A stretch of DNA of 64,000 nt, from assembly GCA_963707695.1 (NCBI GenBank), contig CAVPQY010000004.1, forward strand, positions 682,001-746,000, read 5' to 3'. The translations under genes and the position numbers were made by a program. Shown piece by piece: positions 45,116 through 54,533 of this stretch; position 1 is the first letter of the stretch, and every line of letters begins with the position of its first letter. The notes beneath the pieces were generated by a model that was not told the DNA's origin, did no database searches, and saw nothing but the letters and a program-made list of their open reading frames with translations. The DNA is from JAOPZW01 sp963707695 (lineage in GTDB: Bacteria > Actinomycetota > Thermoleophilia > Solirubrobacterales > Solirubrobacteraceae).

Positions 45116-45744
45116 GGGCACTGCCCCGACAGTGTGCCGAGGACGTCGGCCAGCTGCCGTTCGAGGTCCCCGACGGTGCCGGAGTTTGCGACGACGAAGG
45201 TGGCGCGCTCGGCCTTCTCGTCCTGGGTGAGCTGCCGCGCGGCGCGCTCGTCGACCGCCGCGTGGCCGCGCGCGGCGGCCCGCTCGGCGCGGACGGGCTC
45301 GTCGGCGACGACGGCCACGGTCGCGTCGTAGAGGCCGTCCAGGCCGGCCTCGAAGAGCAGCGGCGTCTCGACCACCGCGGCGGCCGGTGGCGGGTCGGCG
45401 GCCAGCGCGGCCTCGCGGAAGGCGGCGACGCGCGCGCCCACGAGCGGCCAGAGCAGGCCCTCGAGCCAGGCGCGCTCGGCCGGGTCGGCGAACGCGTGCC
45501 GGGCCACGGCGGCGCGGTCGACCACGCCGCCGGGCGCCACCTCCGCGCCCCAGCGGGCCGCGACGGCGTCGCGGACCTCGTCGGTCGCGTAGAGCTCGTG
45601 CACCACCGCGTCGGTCGAGAGCGTCGCCGCGCCGAGGCGCCCGAGCACGGCGAGCGCCGTGGACTTGCCCGCGCCGAGGCCGCCGGTCAGCCCGACGAAG
45701 GGGACGGCGGCGGGCCGGCCGTCTCGTCCGGCGGGCCCGGCCAC
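45112..45744 (-). CDS. coaE: dephospho-CoA kinase CoaE
   Basis: Last step of CoA synthesis. 210 residues: FVGLTGGLGAGKSTALAVLG (Walker A), ATLSTDAVVHELYATDEVRD (DxD at the substrate site), VVETPLLFEAGLDGLYDATV and RQLTQDEKAERATFVVANSG (the Q-x-EK lid). GTG at 45744 lies 7 bases after the rpsA stop, so rpsA, coaE and the transglycosylase probably share one transcript. The pan operon makes the pantothenate it depends on, but lies 20 kb away. Confidence 0.94.
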   Translation of the reverse strand: MAGPAGRDGRPAAVPFVGLTGGLGAGKSTALAVLGRLGAATLSTDAVVHELYATDEVRDAVAARWGAEVAPGGVVDRAAVARHAFADPAERAWLEGLLWPLVGARVAAFREAALAADPPPAAAVVETPLLFEAGLDGLYDATVAVVADEPVRAERAAARGHAAVDERAARQLTQDEKAERATFVVANSGTVGDLERQLADVLGTLSGQCP

Positions 45745-45751
45745 GCAGCGG

Positions 45752-47323
45752 CTACGCGGGCTGCTCGCCCTGGGCGCGCGGCTCGTCGGCGACCGCGGCC
45801 GCGTCGGCCTCGTCGCCGGCGGCGGGCGCCTCGGCGTCGGGCTCGGCGGCGGCCTCGGGCTCCTCGGCGGTGGGCGCCTCGGGCTCGGTGATGGCGGCCT
45901 CGGCCTGCGGCTCCTCGGCGGCGGGCGCCTCGGGCTCGGCGGCCGCGGCCTCGGCCTGCGGCTCCTCGGCGGCGGGCGCCTCGGGCTCGGCGGCGGCGGC
46001 CTCGGCCTGCGGCTCCTCGGCGGCGGCCTCGGCCTCCGGCTCGGGCGTGATCGCGTCCGGCCCGCCCGCGGCGCCCGGCGCGCGCGGGGCGTCCGACGCG
46101 GGGCTGAAGACGTCGTCGCTCAGGCCGAGCGAGGGGACGTCGTCGAGGTCGCCGGCGCCCTCGGGCGAGGCCTGCAGCTCCGGCGCGCGGCGCGGCAGCT
46201 CCTGGCCCTCGACCCGCTTGACCGACAGCGACAGCCGCCGGCGGTCGGAGTCGATCTCGAGGATCTTCACGCGCACGTCGTCGCCGGGCTGGACGACCTC
46301 ACGCGGGTTCTCCACGTGGTGGTTGGCCAGCTCGGAGATGTGCACGAGCCCCTCGACGCCGTCGAGGATCTCGACGAAGGCGCCGAAGGTGACGACCTTC
46401 GTGACGGTGCCCTCGAGCTCGTCGCCGATGCGGTAGGTGTCGACGACGCGCTGCCACGGGTCGGCCTGGGTCTGCTTGAGGCCGAGCGAGATGCGCTGGC
46501 GGTCGCGGTCGATGTCGAGGACCTTGACCTGGACCGTGTCGCCGATGTTCAGGATCTCCGACGGGTGGTTGACGTGCGACCACGAGAGCTCGGAGATGTG
46601 GATGAGGCCGTCGATGCCGTTGAGGTCCACGAACGCGCCGAAGTCGACGATGTTCGAGATCTGGCCCTCGACGACCAGGCCGGGCTGCAGGCGGTCCAGG
46701 ATCTCCTGGCGCTGCTCCTTGCGCTCCTCCTCCAGGACGGCGCGGCGCGACAGCACGACGTTGTTGCGCGAGCGGTTGAGCTCGATGACCTTGCACTCGA
46801 TCTTCGTCCCGAGGAACTCGTCGAGGTTCGGCACGCGCCGGATGTCGACGAGCGACGCGGGCAGGAAGCCGCGGACGCCCAGGTCGATGATCAGGCCGCC
46901 CTTGACCACCTCGATGACCGTCCCCTCGACGGGCTCGCCGGACTCGGCCGCCGCCTCGATGCGCCGCCACGCCTTCTCGAAGCGGGCGCGCTTCTTGGAC
47001 ATGATGAGGCGGCCGTCCTGGTCCTCCTTGGTGAGGACCAGCGCGTCGACCTCCTCGCCCAGCTCGACCTCGTCGTGCGGGTCGACGTTCTTGCGGATCG
47101 ACAGCTCGTTGGAGGGGATGACCCCCTCGCTCTTGTACGAGATGTCGACGAGGACCTCGTCGTTGTCGATCCGGACGACGTGGCCGGTCACGACGTCACC
47201 CTCGTTGAAGGAGGGGAACGTGGCGTCGTAGTTGGGGACGATCTGCCCGTCGATCTCGAGCAGCAGGCCGTCGGAACCTTCGACGACCTTGGCTTCGACG
47301 GGGGGGTTGAGGGTCTGGGTCAT
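45752..47323 (-). CDS. rpsA: 30S ribosomal protein S1 with acidic repeat tail
   Basis: mRNA-binding ribosomal protein of 523 residues, no frameshift. Four S1 domains: GDVVTGHVVRIDNDEVLVDI; VEGTVIEVVKGGLIIDLGVR; VEGQISNIVDFGAFVDLNGI; LEGTVTKVVTFGAFVEILDG, each with its GLIHISEL-type end. After about residue 375 comes a 145-residue tail of Ala, Glu and Pro with 17-residue repeats. ATG 47323 is 10 bases after TACCCT (47334-47339), so S1 itself is translated from a leaderless RNA. Confidence 0.97.
   Translation of the reverse strand: MTQTLNPPVEAKVVEGSDGLLLEIDGQIVPNYDATFPSFNEGDVVTGHVVRIDNDEVLVDISYKSEGVIPSNELSIRKNVDPHDEVELGEEVDALVLTKEDQDGRLIMSKKRARFEKAWRRIEAAAESGEPVEGTVIEVVKGGLIIDLGVRGFLPASLVDIRRVPNLDEFLGTKIECKVIELNRSRNNVVLSRRAVLEEERKEQRQEILDRLQPGLVVEGQISNIVDFGAFVDLNGIDGLIHISELSWSHVNHPSEILNIGDTVQVKVLDIDRDRQRISLGLKQTQADPWQRVVDTYRIGDELEGTVTKVVTFGAFVEILDGVEGLVHISELANHHVENPREVVQPGDDVRVKILEIDSDRRRLSLSVKRVEGQELPRRAPELQASPEGAGDLDDVPSLGLSDDVFSPASDAPRAPGAAGGPDAITPEPEAEAAAEEPQAEAAAAEPEAPAAEEPQAEAAAAEPEAPAAEEPQAEAAITEPEAPTAEEPEAAAEPDAEAPAAGDEADAAAVADEPRAQGEQPA
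45858..46020. repeat. 51-base tandem repeats encoding the S1 tail
   Basis: About three copies with a 51-base period (matching marks at 45906, 45957 and 46008) encode the 17-residue unit EEPQAEAAAAEPEAPAA, with a diverged extra copy at the 45858 side. Copy number is likely to vary among strains. Confidence 0.75.
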
Positions 47324-47333
47324 GTGGGCTCAG

Positions 47334-47339
47334 AGGGTA
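47334..47339 (-). promoter_or_regulatory. -10 hexamer of rpsA
   Basis: Minus-strand TACCCT, 10 bases before ATG 47323. Confidence 0.45.
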
Positions 47340-47354
47340 GCGCACCGGCTCCTC

Positions 47355-47360
47355 TAGGAT
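47355..47360 (+). promoter_or_regulatory. -10 hexamer of the FAD-dependent oxidoreductase gene
   Basis: TAGGAT, 10 bases before ATG 47371; it is only 15 bases from the opposing rpsA hexamer. Confidence 0.5.
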
Positions 47361-47370
47361 CCTCGCTCCC

Positions 47371-48519
47371 ATGCCGTCCCGAGCCACGAAACGCGGTGCC
47401 GAGCGGACCCCCCTGGAGGGCTCCTGGGACGTCCTCGTGTGCGGCGCCTCGTTCGCCGGCCTGGCCGTCGCCCGGGAGCTCCGCGGGACCGGTGCGCGCG
47501 TGCTCGTCATCGACCGCTACGAGGTCGGCGAGCGGCAGACGTCGGCGTGCGCGGCGCCGACGGAGTGGCTCGTCAACCTCGGCCTCGAGGGCGCGGTCCG
47601 CCAGACGTTCCGCGACCTCGTCCTCCACACCCCGGGAGCCGACGTCCGCTGGCGGCTGCCGTGGACGTTCTCGACCTTCGACTACCGCGAGCTGTGCGCT
47701 CTGCTGGACGCCCAGAACGACGCCGCCTTCGAGACGGCGAAGGTCGATGGCAGGACGGGCCACACCGTCCACACCGACCGTGGCGACCTCACCGCGCCGC
47801 TCGTCGTCGACGCGCTGGGCTGGCGGCGCGTCCTGGCGGACGCCGCCGAGCCGATCCAGCCCCCCGACGCCCGGCTCTCGCGGGGCCTGGAGGTCCACCC
47901 CCGCGCCAGCGCCCACGACCTCGAGCTGTGGCTCGATCCGAAGTACGTGCGCGCCGGCTACGGCTGGGCCTTCCCCGCCGGGGACGAGCTGCGCGTCGGC
48001 GTCGGCTCGTTCGACCCGCGCGACCACGTCAAGGAGCCGACGGTCGCCCTCGCCGGCGACCTGTCGGTGGCGGCCGAGCGCTACCAGGGCAACTGGATCC
48101 CGCACCAGATGCGCGACGGGGTCGAGGACGGCGTCTTCTTCGCGGGCGACTCCGCGGGCCACTGCCTGCCCACGACGGCCGAGGGCATCCGCACCGCGCT
48201 CTTCTTCGGCCTGGCCTGCGGGCGCGAGCTGCGCGCGGTCGTCGAGGGCCGCCAGTCGCGCGAGCGCGCGCTGGCCCGCTACGCGGCCTTCTGCGAGGAG
48301 CGCCGCAACGCCTTCGACTGGCTCCTGCGCGTCCAGTCGCTCGTGTCCCGCGTCAACCCGACCCCCCTGATGGGGCCGATCGTCCGGGCGATGGACCGCC
48401 GGCGCTTCCTGCGCTGGTCCTTCGACCACTACCTCGCCATCGCGCCTCCCTCGTTCGCGCTCGAAGGCGGCCTGGCCGCTCCGCGCGGCGAGCACGAGGC
48501 GCTCGCGCAGGCGTCGTAG
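47371..48519 (+). CDS. FAD-dependent oxidoreductase, geranylgeranyl-reductase-like
   Basis: A 382-residue flavoprotein. WDVLVCGASFAGLAVARELR is the FAD-binding loop, VLVIDRYEVGERQTSACAAP follows the second strand, and GVFFAGDSAGHCLPTTAEGI is the GD motif with its helix. DELRVGVGSFDPRDHVKEP and the C-terminal helices fit the geranylgeranyl reductase/FixC group. Possible roles are lipid or quinone side-chain reduction. No frameshift. Convergent with the YdcZ gene, 3 bases between stops. Confidence 0.85.
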   Translation: MPSRATKRGAERTPLEGSWDVLVCGASFAGLAVARELRGTGARVLVIDRYEVGERQTSACAAPTEWLVNLGLEGAVRQTFRDLVLHTPGADVRWRLPWTFSTFDYRELCALLDAQNDAAFETAKVDGRTGHTVHTDRGDLTAPLVVDALGWRRVLADAAEPIQPPDARLSRGLEVHPRASAHDLELWLDPKYVRAGYGWAFPAGDELRVGVGSFDPRDHVKEPTVALAGDLSVAAERYQGNWIPHQMRDGVEDGVFFAGDSAGHCLPTTAEGIRTALFFGLACGRELRAVVEGRQSRERALARYAAFCEERRNAFDWLLRVQSLVSRVNPTPLMGPIVRAMDRRRFLRWSFDHYLAIAPPSFALEGGLAAPRGEHEALAQAS

Positions 48520-48522
48520 CGC

Positions 48523-48966
48523 TCAGTCGCGCACGACGAGCACGACGCCGACCGCCAGCAGGACGATCCCGGCCAGCTTGGCCGCGGTGACGGGCGCCTT
48601 CTCGACGCCGAGCAGCCCGAACTGGTCGACGACGACCGACATCGTCAGCTGGGCCGCGATCGTGGCCGCGGTCACGCCGCCGGCGCCGAGGGTCCGCACC
48701 GTCACGAGGACCGTGCAGACGTAGATCGCGCCCAGCAGGCCGCCGAGGAACCAGTACCAGGACAGGCCGCGGGCGTCGGCGACCTGACCGAGGCCGCCCT
48801 TGGCCAGCGCGGCCACGACCACGAGCGCGGCGGTGCCGATGAGGAACGACAGCAGAGCGCCCTGGAACGTCCCCGCCGCCTTGCCGAGGTGCGAGTTGAT
48901 CGGCGCCTGCAGCGCGATGAGGCCGCCGGCCACGGCGGTGAGCACGACGGCCGTCGTGCGGTCCAC
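48523..48966 (-). CDS. YdcZ/DMT-family small membrane transporter
   Basis: A 147-residue protein of five helices: AVVLTAVAGGLIALQAPINS, LLSFLIGTAALVVVAALAKG, SWYWFLGGLLGAIYVCTVLV, GGVTAATIAAQLTMSVVVDQ and LAGIVLLAVGVVLVV. This is one EamA half as in the DUF606/YdcZ family, which acts as a dimer. Substrate unknown. GTG at 48966 follows the polA stop by 2 bases, so it is in the polA transcript. Confidence 0.88.
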   Translation of the reverse strand: MDRTTAVVLTAVAGGLIALQAPINSHLGKAAGTFQGALLSFLIGTAALVVVAALAKGGLGQVADARGLSWYWFLGGLLGAIYVCTVLVTVRTLGAGGVTAATIAAQLTMSVVVDQFGLLGVEKAPVTAAKLAGIVLLAVGVVLVVRD

Positions 48967-48968
48967 GC

Positions 48969-51563
48969 CTACTTGGCCTCCAGCCAGGTCCGCCCCACGC
49001 CCGACTCGACGCCGAGCGGGGGCTCGCGCGGGGCCCAGGGAGCGACCATCTCGCGCTCGACGAGGGCGCGAACCTGCTCCATCTCCTCCTCCGGGCCCTC
49101 GAAGAGGAGCTCGTCGTGGATGGTGAGGATGAGCCGCGTCCGCAGGCCGGAGCCGGCCAGCGCGCGGTGGGTGCCGATCATCGCGAGCTTCATCACGTCG
49201 GCCGCGGTGCCCTGGATGACGGTGTTGACGGCCAGGCGCTCGCCCAGCGTGCGCACCTGCCAGTTGCGCGCGCGGAGCTCGGGGATCTGGCGCCGGCGGC
49301 CGAAGAGCGTGGTCACGTGCCCCTGCTCCTTGGCCTGCTCGATGGTCGACGTCATGAAGGCGTGGACCGCGCTGAAACGCTCCAGGTAGGCGTCGATGAA
49401 GGCCTTGGCCTCCTCGCGCGTGATGTTCAGGCGGTCGGCGAGGCCGTAGTCCGAGAGGCCGTAGACGATCCCGTAGTTGATCATCTTCGCCTTCGAGCGG
49501 TCCCCCGGGGTGAGCTCAGACGGCTCCTTCTGGAGTACCTGCGAGGCCGTCGCGGTGTGCACGTCCTCCCCGCGCGCGAAGACCTCCTTGAGCACCGGCT
49601 CGTCGGCCACGTGCGCGAGGATCCGCAGCTCGACCTGCGAGTAGTCGGCGCTCAGGAGGACGTTCCCGGGCGCGGCCTCGAAGGTGGCGCGGATCTCACG
49701 CCCCAGCTCGGTGCGCACCGGGACGTTCTGCATGTTCGGGTTCGTCGAGGCCAGGCGGCCCGTGGTCGCCCCGGCCTGGAGGAAGGTCGTGTGGATCCGC
49801 GACTCGGCGTCGGTGAGCTGCGGGAGCACGTCGAGGTAGGTCTTCTCGAGCTGGTTGAGCTCGCGCCAGCGCTCGACCTTGGGGACGATCTCGTGCTCCT
49901 CGCGGATCGCCTGCAGGACCCGCGCGTCGGTCGAGAAGCCGGTCTTGCCGCGCCGCTTCTTGGAGAGGCCGAGCTTCTCGAAGAGCACGGCGCCGAGCTG
50001 CTGGGGCGACCCGATGACGAACTCCTCGCCCGCGAGGTCCCAGATCTCGCGCTCGAGGCGCCGGATCTCCTCCCCCACGCGCTCGTCGACCTCGCCCAGC
50101 CGGTCGACGTTGAGCCGCACGCCGGCCTGCTCCATGTCGCGCAGGACGTGCACGAGCGGCAGCTCGACGTCGTCCAGGAGCGACGTCAGGCCGCGCGCCT
50201 CGAGCTGCTCGCGCTGCCACGCCGCCAGGGCCCCGACGAGGATCGCGTCGGCGGCGGTCGGGTCCTCGGCGTCGGTGGCCAGCCCGCGCTCCTCCGTGAT
50301 CTCGCGGAGGGGGAAGCCGCGGCGCGCCGGCTCGAGCAGGAAGGCGGCCAGCATCGTGTCGTGGGCGAGCCGCGCGGGGACCACGCCCAGCTCCTTGGCG
50401 TCGTGGGCCACCACGGGCTTGTCGCCCAGCGCCGCGACGACGTCCTCGGGGCGCGCGGCGGCGCCGGTCACGACGTCCGCGCCGGCGGCCACGGCGAAGC
50501 GCCAGCCCTCCTCGTGGGCGAGCAGCTCGCCCTCCGGGACCTCGGGCGCGCGGACGGCGAGCGCGAGCCGGCCGTGGCCCGGGTCGAGCGCCGCGGCGTC
50601 CTGCAGCGTCCCCTCGCGGACGCGCGCGGCGACCGTCGTCTCGGACACGGGGGCGGGTGCGGCCGCCTCGGCGGACCCGAGCGCCTCCTCCAGGCGCCGC
50701 AGGGGGTCGCGCAGCTCGAACTCGCGGAACACCTCGCGCAGCCGCGAGCGGTCGGGCTCGCGGCCGGCCTCGTGGAGGGGGTCGACGTCGACCGGGACGT
50801 CGCGCTGGATCGTGGCCAGGACCTTCGAGATCCGCGCGTCCTCGGCGTGCTCGCGCAGGTTCTCCTTGCGCTTGGCGCCCGAGATGTCGTCGACGTGCTC
50901 GAGGACCTCCTCGAGCGTGCCGTAGGTCTGCAGGAGCTGCGAGGCCGTCTTGTCGCCGATCCCCGGGACGCCCGGGATGTTGTCCGAGGTGTCGCCCTTG
51001 AGGCCGTAGAAGTCGGGGATGAGCTCCGGCGGGATCCCGTAGCGCTCGATGACCGCGGCGTAGTCGTAGGTCTTGGTGTCCGTGATGCCACGCGAGGTCG
51101 CCATGACGCGCACGCGCGACTCGGGGTCGATGAGCTGGAAGGCGTCGCGGTCGCCGGTGACGACCGTCACCGGGACCCCCTGCTCGCGGGCGCGCTCGGC
51201 GATCGACGCGATCACGTCGTCGGCCTCGTAGCCGTCGACGCGCACGTTGCGGTAGCCGAAGGCGTCGACGAGCGGCTCGAGGTGCGGCCACTGCTCCCGG
51301 AGCAGGTCCGGCCGGGACGTGCGCTGCGCCTTGTACTCGGGGTAGACCTCCTTGCGCCCCGACATGCCGGGCGCGTCCCAGACGACGACCGTCGGCCGCG
51401 GGCCGTGCTCGGTGAGGATCTTCACGAGCATCGACGCGAAGCCGAAGATCGCGTTCGTGGGGAACCCGGTCGACGTCGCGATCGACTCCGGCAGCGCGAA
51501 GAAGGCCCGGTACGCGAGCGAGTTGCCGTCGATGAGGAAGAGCTCGTCGGGCTCGTTGGCCAC
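48969..51563 (-). CDS. polA: DNA polymerase I
   Basis: Repair and Okazaki-fragment polymerase of 864 residues, no frameshift. N-terminal 5'-3' nuclease: LFLIDGNSLAYRAFFALPES, DGYEADDVIASIAERAREQG, VTGDRDAFQLIDPES, GLKGDTSDNIPGVPGIGDKT. Middle domain: the D-x-E pair of the proofreading site is missing (GRLALAVRAPE in its place), so 3'-5' exonuclease is probably inactive. Polymerase: LLSADYSQVELRILAHVADE (motif A), RSKAKMINYGIVYGLSDYGL (motif B/O-helix), LILTIHDELLFEGP (motif C). GTG at 51563 is 7 bases after TAGGGT (51571-51576). Confidence 0.98.
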   Translation of the reverse strand: MANEPDELFLIDGNSLAYRAFFALPESIATSTGFPTNAIFGFASMLVKILTEHGPRPTVVVWDAPGMSGRKEVYPEYKAQRTSRPDLLREQWPHLEPLVDAFGYRNVRVDGYEADDVIASIAERAREQGVPVTVVTGDRDAFQLIDPESRVRVMATSRGITDTKTYDYAAVIERYGIPPELIPDFYGLKGDTSDNIPGVPGIGDKTASQLLQTYGTLEEVLEHVDDISGAKRKENLREHAEDARISKVLATIQRDVPVDVDPLHEAGREPDRSRLREVFREFELRDPLRRLEEALGSAEAAAPAPVSETTVAARVREGTLQDAAALDPGHGRLALAVRAPEVPEGELLAHEEGWRFAVAAGADVVTGAAARPEDVVAALGDKPVVAHDAKELGVVPARLAHDTMLAAFLLEPARRGFPLREITEERGLATDAEDPTAADAILVGALAAWQREQLEARGLTSLLDDVELPLVHVLRDMEQAGVRLNVDRLGEVDERVGEEIRRLEREIWDLAGEEFVIGSPQQLGAVLFEKLGLSKKRRGKTGFSTDARVLQAIREEHEIVPKVERWRELNQLEKTYLDVLPQLTDAESRIHTTFLQAGATTGRLASTNPNMQNVPVRTELGREIRATFEAAPGNVLLSADYSQVELRILAHVADEPVLKEVFARGEDVHTATASQVLQKEPSELTPGDRSKAKMINYGIVYGLSDYGLADRLNITREEAKAFIDAYLERFSAVHAFMTSTIEQAKEQGHVTTLFGRRRQIPELRARNWQVRTLGERLAVNTVIQGTAADVMKLAMIGTHRALAGSGLRTRLILTIHDELLFEGPEEEMEQVRALVEREMVAPWAPREPPLGVESGVGRTWLEAK

Positions 51564-51570
51564 GTCGGGC

Positions 51571-51576
51571 ACCCTA
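51571..51576 (-). promoter_or_regulatory. -10 hexamer of polA
   Basis: Minus-strand TAGGGT, 7 bases before GTG 51563. Confidence 0.55.
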
Positions 51577-51618
51577 GCCGCCGTCCGGGCGGGCGGGCCC
51601 GGTCTCCCCTCCCCGCGA

Positions 51619-51624
51619 TACGCT
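51619..51624 (+). promoter_or_regulatory. -10 hexamer of the malic enzyme gene
   Basis: TACGCT, 9 bases before a CTG codon (51634) that is in frame with the ACT domain. Confidence 0.4.
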
Positions 51625-51633
51625 CGCCGTCCT

Positions 51634-53104
51634 CTGTCCGGGACGCCCTCCGCCCAGTACAGCCTCATCCTGCGCGTGGAGATCGCCGACCGCCCGGGCA
51701 TGCTCGCGCAGGTCGCCGGCGCCATCGGCGGCGCCGGCGGGACGATCGGCGCGATCGACCTCGTCGAGGCCGACGCCCGCCACCTCGTCCGCGACATCAC
51801 GGTGGACACGCTCGGCCCCGCCTCCTGGGACGCCCTGCGCGACGCGATCGACGCCCTCGAGGGCGCGCGCGTCATCGACGTCACCGACCGCACGTTCCTC
51901 CTGCACCTGGGCGGGAAGATCGAGCAGCGCAACCGCCACCCGCTGCGCACCCGCGACGACCTCTCGATGGCCTACACGCCGGGCGTGGCGCGCGTCTGCG
52001 AGGCGATCGCCGCCGACCCGGAGAAGGCGTTCCAGTACACGATCAAGCGCAACACGGTCGCGGTCGTCAGCGACGGCACCGCCGTCCTCGGCCTGGGCGA
52101 CATCGGCCCGCGCGCCGCGATGCCGGTCATGGAGGGCAAGGCGATGCTCTTCAAGGAGTTCGCCGGGGTCGACGCCTTCCCGATCTGCCTCGACACCACG
52201 GACGCCGGCGAGATCGTCGAGACGGTCACGCGGCTCGCGCCCGGGTTCGGCGGCATCAACCTCGAGGACATCAGCGCGCCCCGCTGCTTCGCCATCGAGG
52301 AGCGCCTCAAGGCGGCGCTCGACATCCCGGTCTTCCACGACGACCAGCACGGCACCGCCGTCGTCGTGCTCGCGGCGCTGCTGAACGCCTGCAAGCTCAC
52401 GGGCCGGTCGCTGCCCGACCTGCGCGTGCTGGTCGTCGGCCTGGGCGCGGCCGGCGTCGCGGTGACGCGGATCCTCATGGAGGCGGGCGTGACGCGGATC
52501 GTGGGCTGCGACTCGCGCGGCGCGGTCAGCACGGCGCGCGCCGACCACCGCGACGGCACGATGCCGGCGGTCAAGCGCTGGTACGCCGAGCACACGAACC
52601 CCGAGGGCCTGCAGGGCGCGCCCGCCGACGTCATCGACGGCATGGACCTCTTCGTCGGCCTCTCGGGCGCGCGCGTGCTCCCGCCCGCGGCGCTGGCGGC
52701 GGATGGCGCCCGACCCGCTCGTGTTCGCGATGGCGAACCCGACGCCGGAGATCACGCCCGAGGAGGCGGCCCCGTACGTGCGCGTCATGGCCACGGGCCG
52801 CTCGGACTACCCCAACCAGATCAACAACGTCCTCTGCTTCCCCGGCGTCTTCCGCGGCGCGCTCGACGTCCGCGCGCCGCGCATCACCGAGCCGATGAAG
52901 ATGGCCGCCGCCGCGGCGATCGCGGCGGTCGTCGGCGAGGACGAGCTGCGCGAGGACTACATCATCCCCTCGGTCTTCGACCGGGAGGTGGCCCCGGCCG
53001 TCGCGGCCGCGGTGGCCCGCGAGGCCCGCGCGTCGGGCACCGCGGCGACGGAGCAGAACACCATCGGGTTCGCGGCCATCGACGAGGCCGCGATGCGCGG
53101 CTGA
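51634..53104 (+). CDS. ACT domain-malic enzyme (one frameshift, probable CTG start)
   Basis: Oxidative decarboxylation of malate to pyruvate, about 490 residues. N-terminal ACT domain (YSLILRVEIADRPGMLAQVA; HLVRDITVDTLGPASWDALR), then the malic fold: LSMAYTPGVARVCEAIAADP (catalytic Tyr), PVMEGKAMLFKEFAGVDAFP (catalytic Lys), NLEDISAPRCFAIEERL, IPVFHDDQHGTAVVVLAALL (metal site) and VLVVGLGAAGVAVTRILMEA (NAD loop). An indel near 52700 precedes DPLVFAMANPTPEI. The first standard in-frame start, GTG 51676, would cut off the first ACT strand; CTG 51634 is 9 bases after TACGCT and fits family length better. Confidence 0.9.
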
Positions 53105-53145
53105 GGGCCGCTGGTCCCGGCGCGCCGCCGCTGCGTAGGAGGAGC

Positions 53146-54049
53146 ATGGACGTCACGCTCACCGGGGCCACCGGCCGCATCGGGACCAGGCTCGTCGGCG
53201 CGCTGCGCGAGCGCGGCGACGGGGTCACCGTGCTCTCGCGCTCACCGGACCGGGCCGGCGCGGCGCTGGGCGTGCCCGCCGTCGGCTGGGACCCGCTGGC
53301 CGGGCCGGCGCCCGCCGAGGCGCTGGCCGGGCGCGACGCGGTCCTCCACCTCGCCGGCGAGGACGTCGCCCAGCGGTGGACCGACGACGCGCGCCGGCGG
53401 ATCCTCGAGAGCCGCGAGGTCGGCACGCGCAACCTCGTGGCCGGCCTGCGGGCCGCCGACCCCGGCCCCGCCGCGCTCGTCTCCGCCTCGGCGGTCGGCT
53501 TCTACGGCAAGCACGGCGACGAGGAGCTCCCGGAGGACACGCCTCCGGGCGACGACTTCCTGGCCGGCGTCTGCGTCGCGTGGGAGCGCGAGGCCGACGC
53601 CGCGGCCGAGCTCGGCCTGCGCGTGGCCAAGCTCCGCACCGGCGTCGTGCTCGACCGCGAGGGCGGCGCGCTGGCGAAGATGCTGCCCTTCTTCAAGGCC
53701 GGGATCGGCGGTCCGGTGGCCGGCGGGCGCCAGTACCTGCCCTGGATCCACGTCGACGACGTCGTCGGCCTCTACCTCGCCGCGCTCGACGGCGAGGGCT
53801 GGTCGGGCGCCTACAACGGCGCCGCCCCGGCGCCGGTGACGAACAAGGAGTTCTCGCACCGCGCTGGGCAAGGCGCTGCACCGGCCCGCCTTCGCGCCCG
53901 TCCCCGCCTTCGCGATCCGCCTGCTCTACGGCGACATGGCCGAGATCGTCACCGAGGGCCAGCGCGCGGTGCCGCGGCGCCCGCTCGCGCAGGGGTTCGC
54001 CTTCCGCCACCCCGACCTCGACGAGGCGCTGCGGGCCGCGCTGGCGTAG
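53146..54049 (+). CDS. TIGR01777-family NAD-dependent epimerase-like protein (one frameshift)
   Basis: A 300-residue extended SDR. VTLTGATGRIGTRLVGALRE is the NAD loop; AVLHLAGEDVAQRWTDDARR, SREVGTRNLVAGLRA, VSASAVGFYGKHGDEELPED (YG near the catalytic site) and YLPWIHVDDVVGLYLAALDG are family marks. An indel near 53862 precedes LGKALHRPAFAPVPAFAIRL and the end RHPDLDEALRAALA. ATG 53146 has AGGAGGAG just upstream, a strong ribosome site, so this gene is leadered. In-cell role of the family is unknown. Confidence 0.9.
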
Positions 54050-54062
54050 GCCGTCCGGCCGG

Positions 54063-54449
54063 CTAGGGGCGGAACCGCTCCAGGCGGCGGCGGTCGCGCT
54101 TCGTCGGGCGCCCGCCGGGCTCGGCGCGGGGGTCCGGCGCCAGCCGGCGCTCGGCCGCGTGGCGCTCGCGGGCCGCGACGCTCGCCGCGGTCTCGTCGTA
54201 GAGCAGCACCGCCTCGGCCGCCGGCAGCCGCCGCGGCGCGGTCCCGCGCACGACGACCTCGCGCGCCACCGGGCCCGTCGTGAGGTGGACCCGGTCGCCC
54301 GGGCGCACGTCCCGGCCGGGCTTGCTCGGCCGCCCGTTGACCTCGACGCGGCCGCCCCTCACGGCCTGGGCCGCCAGCGCGCGGGTCTTGAGCAGCCGCG
54401 CGGCCCACAGCCACTTGTCGAGGCGCTCCGGGTCGCCCGCGCCGTCCAT
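54063..54449 (-). CDS. S4-domain RNA-binding protein (Hsp15-like)
   Basis: A 128-residue protein. RLDKWLWAARLLKTRALAAQ, AVRGGRVEVNGRPSKPGRDV and RPGDRVHLTTGPVAREVVVR form an S4 domain like that of Hsp15, which rescues stalled 50S subunits carrying peptidyl-tRNA. The C-terminus is basic (GGRPTKRDRRRLERFRP). ATG 54449 has no clear promoter hexamer. Convergent with the epimerase gene. Confidence 0.92.
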   Translation of the reverse strand: MDGAGDPERLDKWLWAARLLKTRALAAQAVRGGRVEVNGRPSKPGRDVRPGDRVHLTTGPVAREVVVRGTAPRRLPAAEAVLLYDETAASVAARERHAAERRLAPDPRAEPGGRPTKRDRRRLERFRP

Positions 54450-54533
54450 GGGCCCATGCTCGCACGCGCCGGGCGCCGCGCGCAGGGCGCCGGCGCGGCC
54501 GGGCGGCCGGCGGCGAGCGCGGCGCAGCGTCGG

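Noticed and set aside
45858..46020. Regular 51-base repeats that could suggest a CRISPR array.
   Set aside because: The repeats are contiguous with no unique spacers, keep frame and encode the Ala/Glu/Pro tail of S1.
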